Shown here one piece after another: positions 1 to 8,797 of a DNA stretch of 18,410 nucleotides. The position numbers and the translations under genes were made by a program. The notes beneath the pieces are model-generated. The model ran no database searches. It was not told the DNA's origin and saw only the letters and a program-made list of their open reading frames with translations. The DNA comes from JADJLQ01 sp964405735 (lineage in GTDB: Bacteria > Bacteroidota > Bacteroidia > Chitinophagales > Saprospiraceae). The number at the start of each line of letters is the position of its first letter. Position 1 is the first letter of the stretch. The stretch spans positions 1 through 18,410 of the forward strand of contig CAYOPD010000083.1 in assembly GCA_964405735.1 (NCBI GenBank), written 5' to 3'.

Positions 1-2178
1 TTTACCGGTGGAAATGAGACCCAATCCTTCCGCATCGGGGCTTCCGACCTCAGAGGTACTACCATATTGCCCAATACCGGGTTTGATCGCACCAACGTAT
101 CGCTGGCCGCAAACTCAAAATTTGGTAAGAAGATCACCCTGGACGCAAAAGTCCTTTATTCCCTCGAAAAAAATAAAAACAGGCCCACCCTATCCGACTC
201 ACCCGGAAATGCTATTCAAAGCGTTTGGAAAGTTGCTGGAAATCAAGACATTACGGCATTAAGAGGTGATCCGAATAAAATTGGAGCCATTGCTCCAGGT
301 GCAATTCCCGCCCCGATGTTATCCTACTGGGGCAGAATTCCAGGGGAAGAATTGCAGGTAAACCCTGTAAATGACCAGTGGAGCTCTGGTGCCTATTGGG
401 CTGCCTATCAGTTTATCAATAATGATAAAAGAGACCGGGTGAATGCTTCAGGCCGCTTAAAATACGATATTACTCCTTATCTGTATGTGGAAGGCCAGAT
501 CGGTTTGGATAAATATTCACGTCGTGGCACAGCATTAACTCCTCAAGGAACGGGTTATAACCGCGGTGGTAACATCAATGAAGGGATTGACCGGGTCCAG
601 GAAATAAATGCCCAGTATACGATTGGTTTTAATAAAACCTTTGGAGATATCTCTGTTAACGTGTTTGGAGGTGGCAATAAGATGATCAGGGAATCTGAGA
701 ACATCAACGTCAACAGCAACGGATTTAACGTGCCTTTCTTTGCTGCCATCAACAACGGGGTTCAAAGAACCTTCGGTTATGGATTTAATAAATTGGGTAT
801 CAATTCCTTATTGGGACAAGCCGAGATTGGTTATAAAGGTTATTTATACCTCACCGGTAGTGCACGTAACGACTGGTTTTCAGTGTTAAATCCGGAAAAC
901 AACAGCATTCTTTACCCTTCAGCCCAGTTGAGTTTTGTAGTGTCTGACGCTTTCAGGGGTTTGCCTTCCTTCATCAGTTATGCCAAGGTAAGGGCTGGTT
1001 GGGCCCAGGTAGGAAATGCTACCGTTGGTGCTTATAATACCAGTGTTACCTACGGTTTGAATAGCAACTCCCATGTAGGCACCACCCTGGGTGGATTTGC
1101 ATTTGCCATAGGGCAAGGAGGAACAATCCCGAATCCCAATTTACTTCCATTGACTTCTACGGAAATAGAGTTTGGAGCCGATCTTCGTTTATTCAAAAAC
1201 AGGGTTACTTTGGACCTTACCTATTATTCTCAAAAGACGACCAACGATATCCTGAATGCCACGATTTCTTATTCTGCTGGGTTTAATGCCACAGCCGTTA
1301 ACCTTGGAAAACTTCAAAACAGGGGTTTCGAAGGTTTGATCGGGGTCACCCCGGTTCAGGGTAAAGTAACCTGGGATGTATCGCTCAACCTGGCCAAGAA
1401 CAACAATAAAGTAGTCTCCCTGATTGCCGGTTCCAAGGAATTGGTGCTTGAGGAGCCCAGGACCCGCAACGTATTTATTAAACATATCGTAGGTTATCCC
1501 TATGGCATGATCACCGGCAGGGTTCAGAGAAAAGACGCCAGCGGCAACCTGGTATTTGATGCTTCGGGCAGTCCCGTAGGAGATCCCAATTACCAGATCA
1601 TTGGCAATGGTGTGGCCGATCTCACCGGTGGTTTAAACAATACCGTATCCTGGAATAATTTTACGGCATCCGCCCTGGTTGATTTCAAATTTGGCGGTGA
1701 TATCTTTTCCGGTACAAATATGAGGTTGACTCAATGGGGGTATCATAAACAATCCCTGATTGGACGCCAGGGAGAAGCTCCTCTGACCATTAAAGGGGTA
1801 GTTCAGACCGGCACCAATGCCAGCGGCCCGATCTACGAACCCATACAAAAGACCCTGACTCCCCAGGAAGCACAGCGTTATTGGTCTACCACCGGCAGCG
1901 AACAAAATGGAACGGCAGATCATTACCTTTATGATGCTTCATTTGCCAAGCTTCGCCAGGTTACCATCGGGTATACCTTTCCCAGAAGCATCATCGACAA
2001 AACGCCGTTTGAAACCCTTACGCTTTCTTTCGTAGGAAGGAACCTCGCCATTCTTCATAAGAATATCGATAACGTCGATCCGGAGTCTTCATATACGGTG
2101 AACAATTCACAGGGATTGGATTATTTCGGATTCCCGTCCACCCGCAGTTATGGATTTAATTTAAAAGTAGGGTTCTAA
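1..2178 (+). CDS. SusC/RagA-type TonB-dependent outer-membrane transporter, 3' part
   Basis: This is the C-terminal ~725 residues of a SusC-like TonB-linked beta-barrel. The reading frame is open from base 1, so the plug, the carboxypeptidase-like N-terminal domain and the start lie outside the window. Visible traits are alternating amphipathic strands rich in aromatic and Asn/Gly residues, the SusC-typical segment RTNVSLAANSKFGKKITLDA near the left edge, barrel phrases such as ASFAKLRQVTIGYTFP and LSFVGRNLAIL, and the C-terminal strand ending in YGFNLKVGF with a terminal Phe (the barrel-assembly signal). The family imports oligosaccharides, peptides or other large nutrients across the outer membrane, using TonB energy together with a SusD lid. 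A susD gene follows after 20 bp, so the two are surely co-transcribed. No glycanase, peptidase or SusR-type regulator is visible here, so the substrate cannot be named. Confidence 0.95.
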   Translation, partial: FTGGNETQSFRIGASDLRGTTILPNTGFDRTNVSLAANSKFGKKITLDAKVLYSLEKNKNRPTLSDSPGNAIQSVWKVAGNQDITALRGDPNKIGAIAPGAIPAPMLSYWGRIPGEELQVNPVNDQWSSGAYWAAYQFINNDKRDRVNASGRLKYDITPYLYVEGQIGLDKYSRRGTALTPQGTGYNRGGNINEGIDRVQEINAQYTIGFNKTFGDISVNVFGGGNKMIRESENINVNSNGFNVPFFAAINNGVQRTFGYGFNKLGINSLLGQAEIGYKGYLYLTGSARNDWFSVLNPENNSILYPSAQLSFVVSDAFRGLPSFISYAKVRAGWAQVGNATVGAYNTSVTYGLNSNSHVGTTLGGFAFAIGQGGTIPNPNLLPLTSTEIEFGADLRLFKNRVTLDLTYYSQKTTNDILNATISYSAGFNATAVNLGKLQNRGFEGLIGVTPVQGKVTWDVSLNLAKNNNKVVSLIAGSKELVLEEPRTRNVFIKHIVGYPYGMITGRVQRKDASGNLVFDASGSPVGDPNYQIIGNGVADLTGGLNNTVSWNNFTASALVDFKFGGDIFSGTNMRLTQWGYHKQSLIGRQGEAPLTIKGVVQTGTNASGPIYEPIQKTLTPQEAQRYWSTTGSEQNGTADHYLYDASFAKLRQVTIGYTFPRSIIDKTPFETLTLSFVGRNLAILHKNIDNVDPESSYTVNNSQGLDYFGFPSTRSYGFNLKVGF

Positions 2179-2198
2179 AAATTTAAATCAGACAAGAA

Positions 2199-3794
2199 AT
2201 GAAAAAAGTATTATTTATAGCGATTGCAAGTCTTTTGTTTGCACAGTGCAATACAGACGAATTGCAGGACCTGAACATCAATCCGCAAGCCGTCAATCAG
2301 ATCGATCTCAATTTCTTATTCTCAGCGGCCTTATTGGGGATTGCGTCCCAGGGATCATCCGGTGACAACCGTTATACCGACTGGCGTACCAATATCGGCA
2401 TGTGTGGTTTTGCCATCCAGCATTTTGGTGCAGCCGGCGGCATCTCTCCCGGTGATAAATACACGGACAATGGGGAAACCCGCGCTTGTATCTTCGAGTT
2501 TTCTTATCGGGACCAGTTAAAAAACATCGCCGAAGTTTTGAAACAAACCGCAGACGGTGGTTACGATGCTGGAAATAAAAACAACATGCGCAATGCAGCA
2601 CGTATTCTCAAGGCCTGGACCTATGCGCGCCTGGTGGATTTCTACGGTAATGTTCCTTATACGGAAGCAAATAAAGGAACGGATGGTTTGTTTTTCCCCA
2701 AATACGATGACGGCAAAGCCATTTATACCGATGTATTGAAGGAACTGGATGAAGCTGCTGCTGCCCTGAATGCAGCAGATAAAGACCAGGCCAGTTTTGC
2801 CAAAGCCGACTTTGTTTACAAAGGCGATGTGGCTAAATGGAAAAAATTCGCTTATTCCGTCATGCTGCGGATGGCCATGAGGGCTTCCGATGCCGACGCT
2901 GCTCTGGCAAACACCTATGTGGCTAAGGCTGTTGCGGGAGGCGTCATGACCAGCAATGCGGACAATTTCGTAGTGCCGATGTCCATTGGGCCCAGTGAAT
3001 GGACCAATCAGAATGGAATTTCCCGCGCCTTTTACCCTGGCGATGGCGGACAACCTGCGATTTTGGGACAAACGCTGATCAACTTCCTGAAAGGAACGGA
3101 TAAAACCACGGTTGCCGATGACGATCCAAGGCTGATGATCATCAGTGGAGGTATTGCCACCTGGACAGCCAATTCTTATACCGTGATCGAAGGAGATCCT
3201 TTAAAACAAAAGGGTGTGCCTCATGGTCTGGACAAAGCCGATATCGATGCATTGGAAGGAAAAAATGTGAATTTTGATGCCGAATACAGCAAGATCAATT
3301 TTAAACTGATGCAGGACGACGAACCTTATATGATCATGAATGCAGGGGAAGTTGAACTGTTGCTCGCTGAAGCCAAATTAAAGAATATTGGCGCCGGGGG
3401 CATCTCCGGGACGGATAAGCAGCATTATGAGGCCGGTGTGAAACTCGCCTGCCAGATGTATACGGTTTATGATGCGAGTTTGACGGTATCCGATGCTGCC
3501 GTTGCTTCATACCTGACCACTTATCAGTACAATGTTCATAAACCGGCCATCCAAATGATCGCTGATCAGCTTTGGGTAAGTAAGTTCTTGAACTGGTATG
3601 ATGCCTGGTCCGACTGGAGGAGGTTGGATTTCCCTGTATTAAAAGCCGCTAATCACCCGAGCAATATTACGGGTGGTACGATTCCGGTCAGGTTACCCTA
3701 TCCAACCAGTGAGACGGCGAGCAATCCCAACCTGAAAACAGGGGGAGTGACGCCCGATGCCTATACTACCAAAGTATGGTGGGATAAAAAATAG
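2199..3794 (+). CDS. SusD/RagB-family nutrient-binding lipoprotein
   Basis: A 531-residue surface lipoprotein that should form the substrate-capturing lid on the SusC barrel encoded 20 bp upstream. The N-terminus is a lipoprotein signal peptide (MKKVLFIAIASLLFAQC, lipid attachment at Cys17). The mature protein opens with the SusD-typical LQDLNINPQAV. The helical TPR-like core follows, with AARILKAWTYARLVDFYGNV (the usual helix plus DxYG turn) and MIMNAGEVELLLAEAKLKN (the conserved C-half helix). The sequence resembles the SusD-like_2 subgroup, known from families that pair with SusC. Start choice: the ATG at 2199 gives a complete signal peptide. The gene is closed by a strong terminator 29 bp downstream, so susCD ends here. 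The ligand is unknown and nothing in the window identifies it. Confidence 0.95.
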   Translation: MKKVLFIAIASLLFAQCNTDELQDLNINPQAVNQIDLNFLFSAALLGIASQGSSGDNRYTDWRTNIGMCGFAIQHFGAAGGISPGDKYTDNGETRACIFEFSYRDQLKNIAEVLKQTADGGYDAGNKNNMRNAARILKAWTYARLVDFYGNVPYTEANKGTDGLFFPKYDDGKAIYTDVLKELDEAAAALNAADKDQASFAKADFVYKGDVAKWKKFAYSVMLRMAMRASDADAALANTYVAKAVAGGVMTSNADNFVVPMSIGPSEWTNQNGISRAFYPGDGGQPAILGQTLINFLKGTDKTTVADDDPRLMIISGGIATWTANSYTVIEGDPLKQKGVPHGLDKADIDALEGKNVNFDAEYSKINFKLMQDDEPYMIMNAGEVELLLAEAKLKNIGAGGISGTDKQHYEAGVKLACQMYTVYDASLTVSDAAVASYLTTYQYNVHKPAIQMIADQLWVSKFLNWYDAWSDWRRLDFPVLKAANHPSNITGGTIPVRLPYPTSETASNPNLKTGGVTPDAYTTKVWWDKK

Positions 3795-3822
3795 GATTGT
3801 AAAGTTTTTTAAGACAAATTCG

Positions 3823-3856
3823 AAAACCCCCGTTGCGAAAGTGACGGGGGTTTTTT
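3823..3856 (+). terminator. Rho-independent terminator after susD
   Basis: An 11-bp perfect stem (AAAACCCCCGT at 3823-3833 pairing with ACGGGGGTTTT at 3844-3854), a 10-nt loop and a T run. It sits 29 bp after the susD stop and separates the susCD operon from the CHAT gene. The flanking A-tract means it could also work on the opposite strand. Confidence 0.9.
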
Positions 3857-3941
3857 ATTGATGGGGATTGCCAGATACAGCATTTGAAGCTGGAAAGTAA
3901 GATGGCTAAACCACCGTGAATTTTTAAATCTTGCTTATTTT

Positions 3942-3947
3942 AGGAGG
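3942..3947 (+). promoter_or_regulatory. Possible Shine-Dalgarno site of the CHAT gene
   Basis: AGGAGG ends 14 nt before the ATG at 3962 and 20 nt before a second in-frame ATG at 3968. The spacing is long. Most genes in this window show no such motif, so it may matter or may be chance. Confidence 0.4.
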
Positions 3948-3961
3948 GTCAACATCCTGAT

Positions 3962-6900
3962 ATGAAAATGCCTTTTTGGGCTGCTTTTGCTGCGCCTGTC
4001 TTCTTGATTTTATTGATCCGGTGTTCACCGCCCAATCGGGAAAATAATTCCCCTAATCCACCAGAGGTCAATTTGGAGGTAAGGCCCCCTGATTATACAG
4101 GGGATTCGACGGAAGCTTTCGACCTGCTTCACCGCTGCGAAATTTATGCTTATATGTTCAGCATGGACACGGCCCTGATCCTGGCAAAGGAGTCGGTGAA
4201 GCGTTTTGAGGATTTGTACCAGTATACCCGGGATACCTTGACCATGGCTTATTATGCCGACAGTTATTTTAACCTGGGCTACCTATACCAGTTGAAAAAT
4301 CAAAACGACAGTGCATTCAAATACCTGAATATTTCCCTGGACCTTTGTAAGAGGCATTTGGGCGAAGACCACCTGATTGCCACAAAATGCCTGATCAAAA
4401 TTGGTAATTGTTACCGTGAATACGGCGATTTGGTAAAGGCCAAACTACATTTCCTAAAAGCTTATGAAATCCGCATTCGTACGATGGACAGCCTCAATAC
4501 CTTTTTGGTAAACATTAACAGTGTCATGGCCGCATATTACTGGCATATGGGCGATGTCTACAACGCGGATATCTTCGCTACGCGTGAGCAATCCCTGATC
4601 CGGAGATTATATGACTATTTTGTGGTTCAGCATCCTCACATTTCAGATGCAGTATTTTACAAAAAATTTTTGGGTACCGGCAACCGGCCTCCGGTGGTAC
4701 GCAATTTATTGTTGTCCAATATTCCCAGGATGTACATGACAAGTACATTAAACCTGGCAAGAAGGTTTCTGGACAATGGAGAACCGGAAAAAGCCGAATA
4801 CTATGCAGCTATTGCAGATTCCCTTCAGAAAGAGCACGATCCGGACAATGCGAGATTGCGGCAAGGCGTGCTGAACATTCAGGCCAATATTCACCTGTAC
4901 AAAGGAGAAAAGAATCAGGCTGAGAAACTTTTGCGGGAAATCGAATACTGGCCTACAGGCCCCACCATTCCGGCAGCACTAGCTGACTCTTATTTCGGAA
5001 TCGGTAAATACAACGATGGGTTACGTGTGATTGACAACGTATTGGCAGAAACTCAAAATCTAACCAAATTCAATGAATTTAATCTCCTGGAAGTTAAAGC
5101 CAGGGCACTATATTTAAGCGGAAGGGATGAGGATTGTCTGAAATTTTGTTCGGATATCTTAACTCATCGTTTGCGTTTAAACGTCTCCAGCCGGGATACG
5201 CAGCCGATACCCTGGCAACAATATACGGGCTTTGAACTCATGCGGATTCAGGCTTTTCTCAGGCCATGGATCCAAAGCCTGACCCGGATGGGAATTCAGT
5301 TTAACGATTTGAAAATGCTGAATGAAGCCTATGGTCAGCTTCAGACCTTCCACGAATCCATGGTTTATATACAGGATCAATTGTATGTACGTGAGTCTAA
5401 AACCAACAGGGTCCAATACCTCTATCCCTTTTATGAAGATATGATGAACCTTTGCCTTAAGCTCTATCAATCAACCGGGAAAGAACAATTCGCCCATGAT
5501 GTTTTCTATTTATCCGACCTGGTCAAGGCTTTCCAACTTAAAGAGATGCAGGAAAAGAAAAATTTAAGTACCACAGGTTCGGAAGGCAGACCGAGAACAC
5601 AGGAAGAACAAATGAAACTGGACCTCGCTAACCTCCGGGACCAAATTCTTGAATTGGAAAGTACTGCACCCGCAATGGATTCCCTGAAGTGGTTTAATCT
5701 CAAAAAAGCACAGTCGGAGCTCACCGGTAAATTTGAATTATACGCAGCCGGGCATCCGACAGGAACTGCAAAGACATACAATCCATTTGTAAGGAAAGAA
5801 TTTCCCATGCAACAGCTTCAGTCAAAGCTTCGTGAGCAAAGGGCGGAGCTATTGGATTATTTTGTAGGGCAAAAACATCTTTATATCCTATTGGTGAACG
5901 GGGATGGTTATACCTTTCAACGGCAGGAGCTGGACCCGGTCCGGATAAACGAATTAAACGGGCTGTCCAGACAGCTTGCGGAGCCCAAAACAAGTATAAA
6001 CAATGACTCCGTAGCTTTTTATTCCAGCCGGCTGTTTGATTTTTTAATCCGTCCGGTTTATAGTTCGATGGAAGAAAAAAACTGGATCGTAGTTCCCGAT
6101 CACTGGATTTCCGGAATCCCATTTGAATGTCTGCGGCCATCCCACGACGACACTTCCGCCATGTTACTGGCCAACCATATCATCCGGTATGAATATTCCA
6201 GCACCATGATACTTAACGAAGTCATTAAGCCGGAATCAAAATTAACCTATGCCGGATTTGCACCTCAATATGGCAATAAGGAGAATTATACTCAACGGAG
6301 CCTGGATTCAGTCATTACTTCCAGAGTACTTCTGGCCAACAGGGAAGCGCTTGGTTCCCTGACTTTTAATGAACCGGAAATAAAAGAATCAGCGGAAATG
6401 TGGCAAGGAGCAGCCTATACCGGTCCACGCGTCGATAAATCCATTTTCCTCCAGCAAGGCCCCAAAGCCAGAATTCTTCACCTGGCTATGCATGCCCTGA
6501 CAGACAACAGCCACCCGGAATATTCTCAATTGATCTTCAAACAACCTGATGATTCCGGTTCCAGTGAAGCGTTGTTTGCATACGAATTGGCCCGTATACC
6601 GCTGAAAGCGGAATTGTCGGTGCTGAGTGCCTGCAATTCAGGAAGCGGTGAGTACCGTCATGGAGAGGGGATTTTATCCCTGGCCAGGGCCTTTAAAGCG
6701 GCAGGATGCCCCAATATTGTAATGTCCCTTTGGCAAGCCAACGATGCCAGCACCAGGGAAATTGTTGTCGGATTTTTCAAAAACCTGAGGGCTGGAATGG
6801 GTAAGGCTGACGCCCTGCGCAAAGCTAAGCTGGATTATCTTAAAAATACCTCACAGGAATTGAGACACCCATATTACTGGGCTGGCCTCGTCCTGGTGGG

Positions 6901-7018
6901 GGACAATGAACCGGTATTACCGGAAAATCCGAATGTTTGGGTTATTGGTCTGGCTGTAATTTTGTTCCTTTCCACCCTGCTCATTTATTTGGTCCGTCGC
7001 CAATATTCAATCGGATAG
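3962..7018 (+). CDS. TPR-CHAT domain protein, exported, C-terminally membrane-anchored
   Basis: A 1018-residue protein. Residues 1-21 form an export signal with a cysteine at 21 in a poor lipobox (LIRC, Arg just before the Cys). TPR-like helical repeats occupy about 95-172 and 255-330, with further helical hairpins to about 470, then a charged coiled-coil-like stretch (about 510-600). The CHAT (caspase-like, clan CD) domain covers roughly 640-980. The catalytic pair is present: His844 in LHLAMHA and Cys891 in VLSACNSGSGE, followed by the family phrase NIVMSLWQAND. A single TM helix (about 992-1011) is followed by RRQ, which predicts a cytoplasmic tail and a periplasmic CHAT domain. CHAT domains are proteases or protease-like; known examples are separase-related and the CRISPR-linked Csx29. 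The gene runs tail to tail into a sigma/anti-sigma operon with a 12-nt overlap. The substrate is unknown. Family call certain; topology inferred. Confidence 0.93.
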   Translation: MKMPFWAAFAAPVFLILLIRCSPPNRENNSPNPPEVNLEVRPPDYTGDSTEAFDLLHRCEIYAYMFSMDTALILAKESVKRFEDLYQYTRDTLTMAYYADSYFNLGYLYQLKNQNDSAFKYLNISLDLCKRHLGEDHLIATKCLIKIGNCYREYGDLVKAKLHFLKAYEIRIRTMDSLNTFLVNINSVMAAYYWHMGDVYNADIFATREQSLIRRLYDYFVVQHPHISDAVFYKKFLGTGNRPPVVRNLLLSNIPRMYMTSTLNLARRFLDNGEPEKAEYYAAIADSLQKEHDPDNARLRQGVLNIQANIHLYKGEKNQAEKLLREIEYWPTGPTIPAALADSYFGIGKYNDGLRVIDNVLAETQNLTKFNEFNLLEVKARALYLSGRDEDCLKFCSDILTHRLRLNVSSRDTQPIPWQQYTGFELMRIQAFLRPWIQSLTRMGIQFNDLKMLNEAYGQLQTFHESMVYIQDQLYVRESKTNRVQYLYPFYEDMMNLCLKLYQSTGKEQFAHDVFYLSDLVKAFQLKEMQEKKNLSTTGSEGRPRTQEEQMKLDLANLRDQILELESTAPAMDSLKWFNLKKAQSELTGKFELYAAGHPTGTAKTYNPFVRKEFPMQQLQSKLREQRAELLDYFVGQKHLYILLVNGDGYTFQRQELDPVRINELNGLSRQLAEPKTSINNDSVAFYSSRLFDFLIRPVYSSMEEKNWIVVPDHWISGIPFECLRPSHDDTSAMLLANHIIRYEYSSTMILNEVIKPESKLTYAGFAPQYGNKENYTQRSLDSVITSRVLLANREALGSLTFNEPEIKESAEMWQGAAYTGPRVDKSIFLQQGPKARILHLAMHALTDNSHPEYSQLIFKQPDDSGSSEALFAYELARIPLKAELSVLSACNSGSGEYRHGEGILSLARAFKAAGCPNIVMSLWQANDASTREIVVGFFKNLRAGMGKADALRKAKLDYLKNTSQELRHPYYWAGLVLVGDNEPVLPENPNVWVIGLAVILFLSTLLIYLVRRQYSIG

Positions 7019-7759
7019 TTTTTTTTCGAGCTCCCGGCCTTTATCATACCATCTGCTCCCGGCCTCAATCCGGTTTAGATAATATCGCGCCTTTTCTATG
7101 TCTTCCAATTTCAACCAGCATAAAGCGAGGTACCAATTTACTTCAGGCAGATTATAGCTTGAAATGCCATTAAAAAGATCGATGGCTTCTGCGGGTTTAT
7201 CCAATAGAAGCGACAACAAAGCCATTTGAAAGTCGATTCTTTGAGTCCTGAGAGCCTCCGGGATGGCCTCCAGGGTGACAAGGGCTTGATTTGCATGGCC
7301 CTCAATATAAAATTGATCCACTTCAATCAAAATGGAATCCAGGTAGGCCAGAGGGATTTGATTTCCCTGAGGAGCCCTGGCGGGAGCGAGATCAGGGCTC
7401 AGCGAAGCAGGAGCCTGCATATAAGCCATATATAATTCCTCCGGGCTTAAATTCTTTTTCCTGTTCAGGTAAATACCCAGAAAAACCAGGATGGAGAGGG
7501 TGACCGCCGTCACTACGACCAGGACCCAGCCCCTTCTTGGAGCAAGCCGCAAGGCCATAGACGTATTCACTGCTTCCATGGTTTGCCTGAAAGGGGACGG
7601 TGAATTCCTTAATGCCTCGTAAAGGGCCTGATTCAACCGGAGATACTCCTTACGTTCCGGATCCGTATTCAAGCCGTCTAAAAAACGGGCGCTTTCTTCC
7701 GGGTCCATTTGCCCCCTTAGAAAACGGTCTGCCGCTTCGTCCAATTCTTCAGCGCTCAT
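7007..7759 (-). CDS. Single-pass membrane protein with anti-sigma-like N-terminus and TPR-like C-terminus
   Basis: 250 residues. Residues 1-50 (DRFLRGQMDPEESARFLDGL, then TDPERKEYLRLNQALYEAL) resemble the short helical segment at the start of many anti-sigma factors, without the zinc-binding His/Cys set. One TM helix lies at about 78-98 (GWVLVVVTAVTLSILVFLGI), preceded by RLAPRR. The remainder (about 140-250) is alpha-helical and TPR-like (LALCWLKLEDIEKARYYLNR). The start overlaps the sigma-factor stop by four bases (ATGA), which indicates translational coupling. Gene order and domain order fit a membrane-held negative regulator of that sigma factor, with the TPR part outside the cytoplasm. 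Its 3' end overlaps the convergent CHAT gene by 12 nt. The anti-sigma role is inferred; the N-terminus is too short to prove it. Confidence 0.8.
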   Translation of the reverse strand: MSAEELDEAADRFLRGQMDPEESARFLDGLNTDPERKEYLRLNQALYEALRNSPSPFRQTMEAVNTSMALRLAPRRGWVLVVVTAVTLSILVFLGIYLNRKKNLSPEELYMAYMQAPASLSPDLAPARAPQGNQIPLAYLDSILIEVDQFYIEGHANQALVTLEAIPEALRTQRIDFQMALLSLLLDKPAEAIDLFNGISSYNLPEVNWYLALCWLKLEDIEKARYYLNRIEAGSRWYDKGRELEKKLSD

Positions 7760-8343
7760 CCTGGAAATTTTAATTCATGATAATGGGGGTCCTCTTTCAC
7801 CAGCCTGAACAGTTTTTCCTTGCATTCGTATTTCCTTTTCCTGGTGCTGCCTTCGGAAATGCCTAGCAAACGGGCTATTTCAGAAATGTTTTTGTTCTCC
7901 GCAATGAACCAGTCCAGCAATTGACGGCATCCCTTGGAGAGCAATTGAATTTTTTCCGCGATCATTTTTTTCCGGTCAAGATCAGCAAGAGCTTCATACA
8001 CCTCTTCCACCCCGGTTTGTACCTCTTGCGCGGGATTTGTTACTGGGTAGACGCGATTTTTTTTCCTCGCCTTCTTGGACCATTGGTAAAGGCAAACCTG
8101 GGTCAGGTAGGTTTTGAAGGCGGCACGGTCCAGGGAAAGGCCTCCGGATAACAATTTCCGGTAAATCGCTTCCAGGGCATCCATGAATACATCCTCGCCA
8201 TCGGCCAGGGTTCCTCCCTGCCTGACGACCAGTTGCATTACAGAAGGCTTGCAGGTAGTGAAGATTTGCTCAATGACGCGGATATCTCCAAGGCGCAGGC
8301 CTTCCAGGATATGTTCATTTTCGGCTTGAATTTTTTTATTCAA
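7756..8343 (-). CDS. ECF-type sigma-70 family RNA polymerase sigma factor
   Basis: 195 residues from a TTG start at 8343. Region 2 lies at about 26-92 (CKPSVMQLVVRQ, then ADGEDVFMDALEAIYRKL, then AAFKTYLTQVCLYQWSKKARKK). Region 4 is a helix-turn-helix at about 130-182 (NISEIARLLGISEGSTRKRK), giving the normal ECF length. A longer reading from an ATG at 8439 exists, but it adds 32 residues unlike any sigma factor (IHWIGCLIYPEAVNCYPFE) and would collide with the divergent LytTR gene starting at 8438. No ATG, GTG or TTG other than 8343 fits the sigma start, and the homologous region begins right there (ENEHILEGLRLGD). The gene should direct RNA polymerase to a small regulon under control of the coupled membrane protein downstream. 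Confidence 0.87.
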   Translation of the reverse strand: MNKKIQAENEHILEGLRLGDIRVIEQIFTTCKPSVMQLVVRQGGTLADGEDVFMDALEAIYRKLLSGGLSLDRAAFKTYLTQVCLYQWSKKARKKNRVYPVTNPAQEVQTGVEEVYEALADLDRKKMIAEKIQLLSKGCRQLLDWFIAENKNISEIARLLGISEGSTRKRKYECKEKLFRLVKEDPHYHELKFPG

Positions 8344-8361
8344 CGGTTCGTGTGATCCAGT

Positions 8362-8395
8362 TAAAGTTAAAAAAAAAGATTCAAACGGGTAACAA
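8362..8395 (-). promoter_or_regulatory. Possible promoter of the sigma-factor operon
   Basis: Read on the minus strand, TTG (8395-8393) lies 23 nt before TAACTTTA (8369-8362), one base from the Bacteroidota -7 element TAnnTTTG. Transcription would start about 10 nt before the TTG start codon at 8343, which agrees with the short sigma-factor start. The region is AT-rich, so a chance match is possible. Confidence 0.25.
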
Positions 8396-8437
8396 TTGAC
8401 CGCTTCAGGGTATATAAGACATCCAATCCAATGAATC

Positions 8438-8797
8438 ATGAACCATTTGGACTATTCAACAAGGCCGGCAGAGCGGATTGTCCTGCCCTGCACTAAGGGA
8501 TTTACCCTGATGGAACGAAGGCAAGTGCTTTGGCTCCGGTCAGACGGCAATTATTCCTGGGCACATTATGTTCACGGGAGCAAATCCATGCTTGGTTGCA
8601 CGCTTAAGTACCTGGAGAGCAGGCTGCTTCCAGCTGGTTTTTACCGGATCCATCATCAATACCTGGTCAATCTGAACCATCTCCTTCGGTATGAAAAGAA
8701 GAACGGCGGTTGTGTCGTTATGGCCGATGGAACCATTTTGCCTGTATCCCGCAGCCGAAAACATCTGTTTTTGAAAATGATTTACCAATTCCAATAA
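8438..8797 (+). CDS. Stand-alone LytTR-family DNA-binding protein (first of three)
   Basis: 119 residues with one LytTR domain covering almost the whole chain. Signature stretches are VLWLRSDGNYSWAHYV, FYRIHHQYLVNLNHLLRYE and GTILPVSRSRK. There is no receiver, histidine kinase or membrane domain, so signal input must come from elsewhere (partner protein, autoregulation or expression level). LytTR domains bind DNA as paired direct repeats about two helical turns apart. This copy is the most divergent of the three and begins 94 bp from the sigma-factor start in the opposite direction, so both could share a control region. It is followed after 58 bp by a paralogue. No Shine-Dalgarno motif is visible. 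Confidence 0.9.
   Translation: MNHLDYSTRPAERIVLPCTKGFTLMERRQVLWLRSDGNYSWAHYVHGSKSMLGCTLKYLESRLLPAGFYRIHHQYLVNLNHLLRYEKKNGGCVVMADGTILPVSRSRKHLFLKMIYQFQ

Noticed and set aside
2308..3071. Minus-strand open frames of up to 184 codons inside susD
   Set aside because: Antisense to a gene with clear SusD family features; no domain or signal of their own.
5721..6140. Minus-strand 139-codon frame inside the CHAT gene
   Set aside because: Antisense to the start of the CHAT domain; no supporting features.
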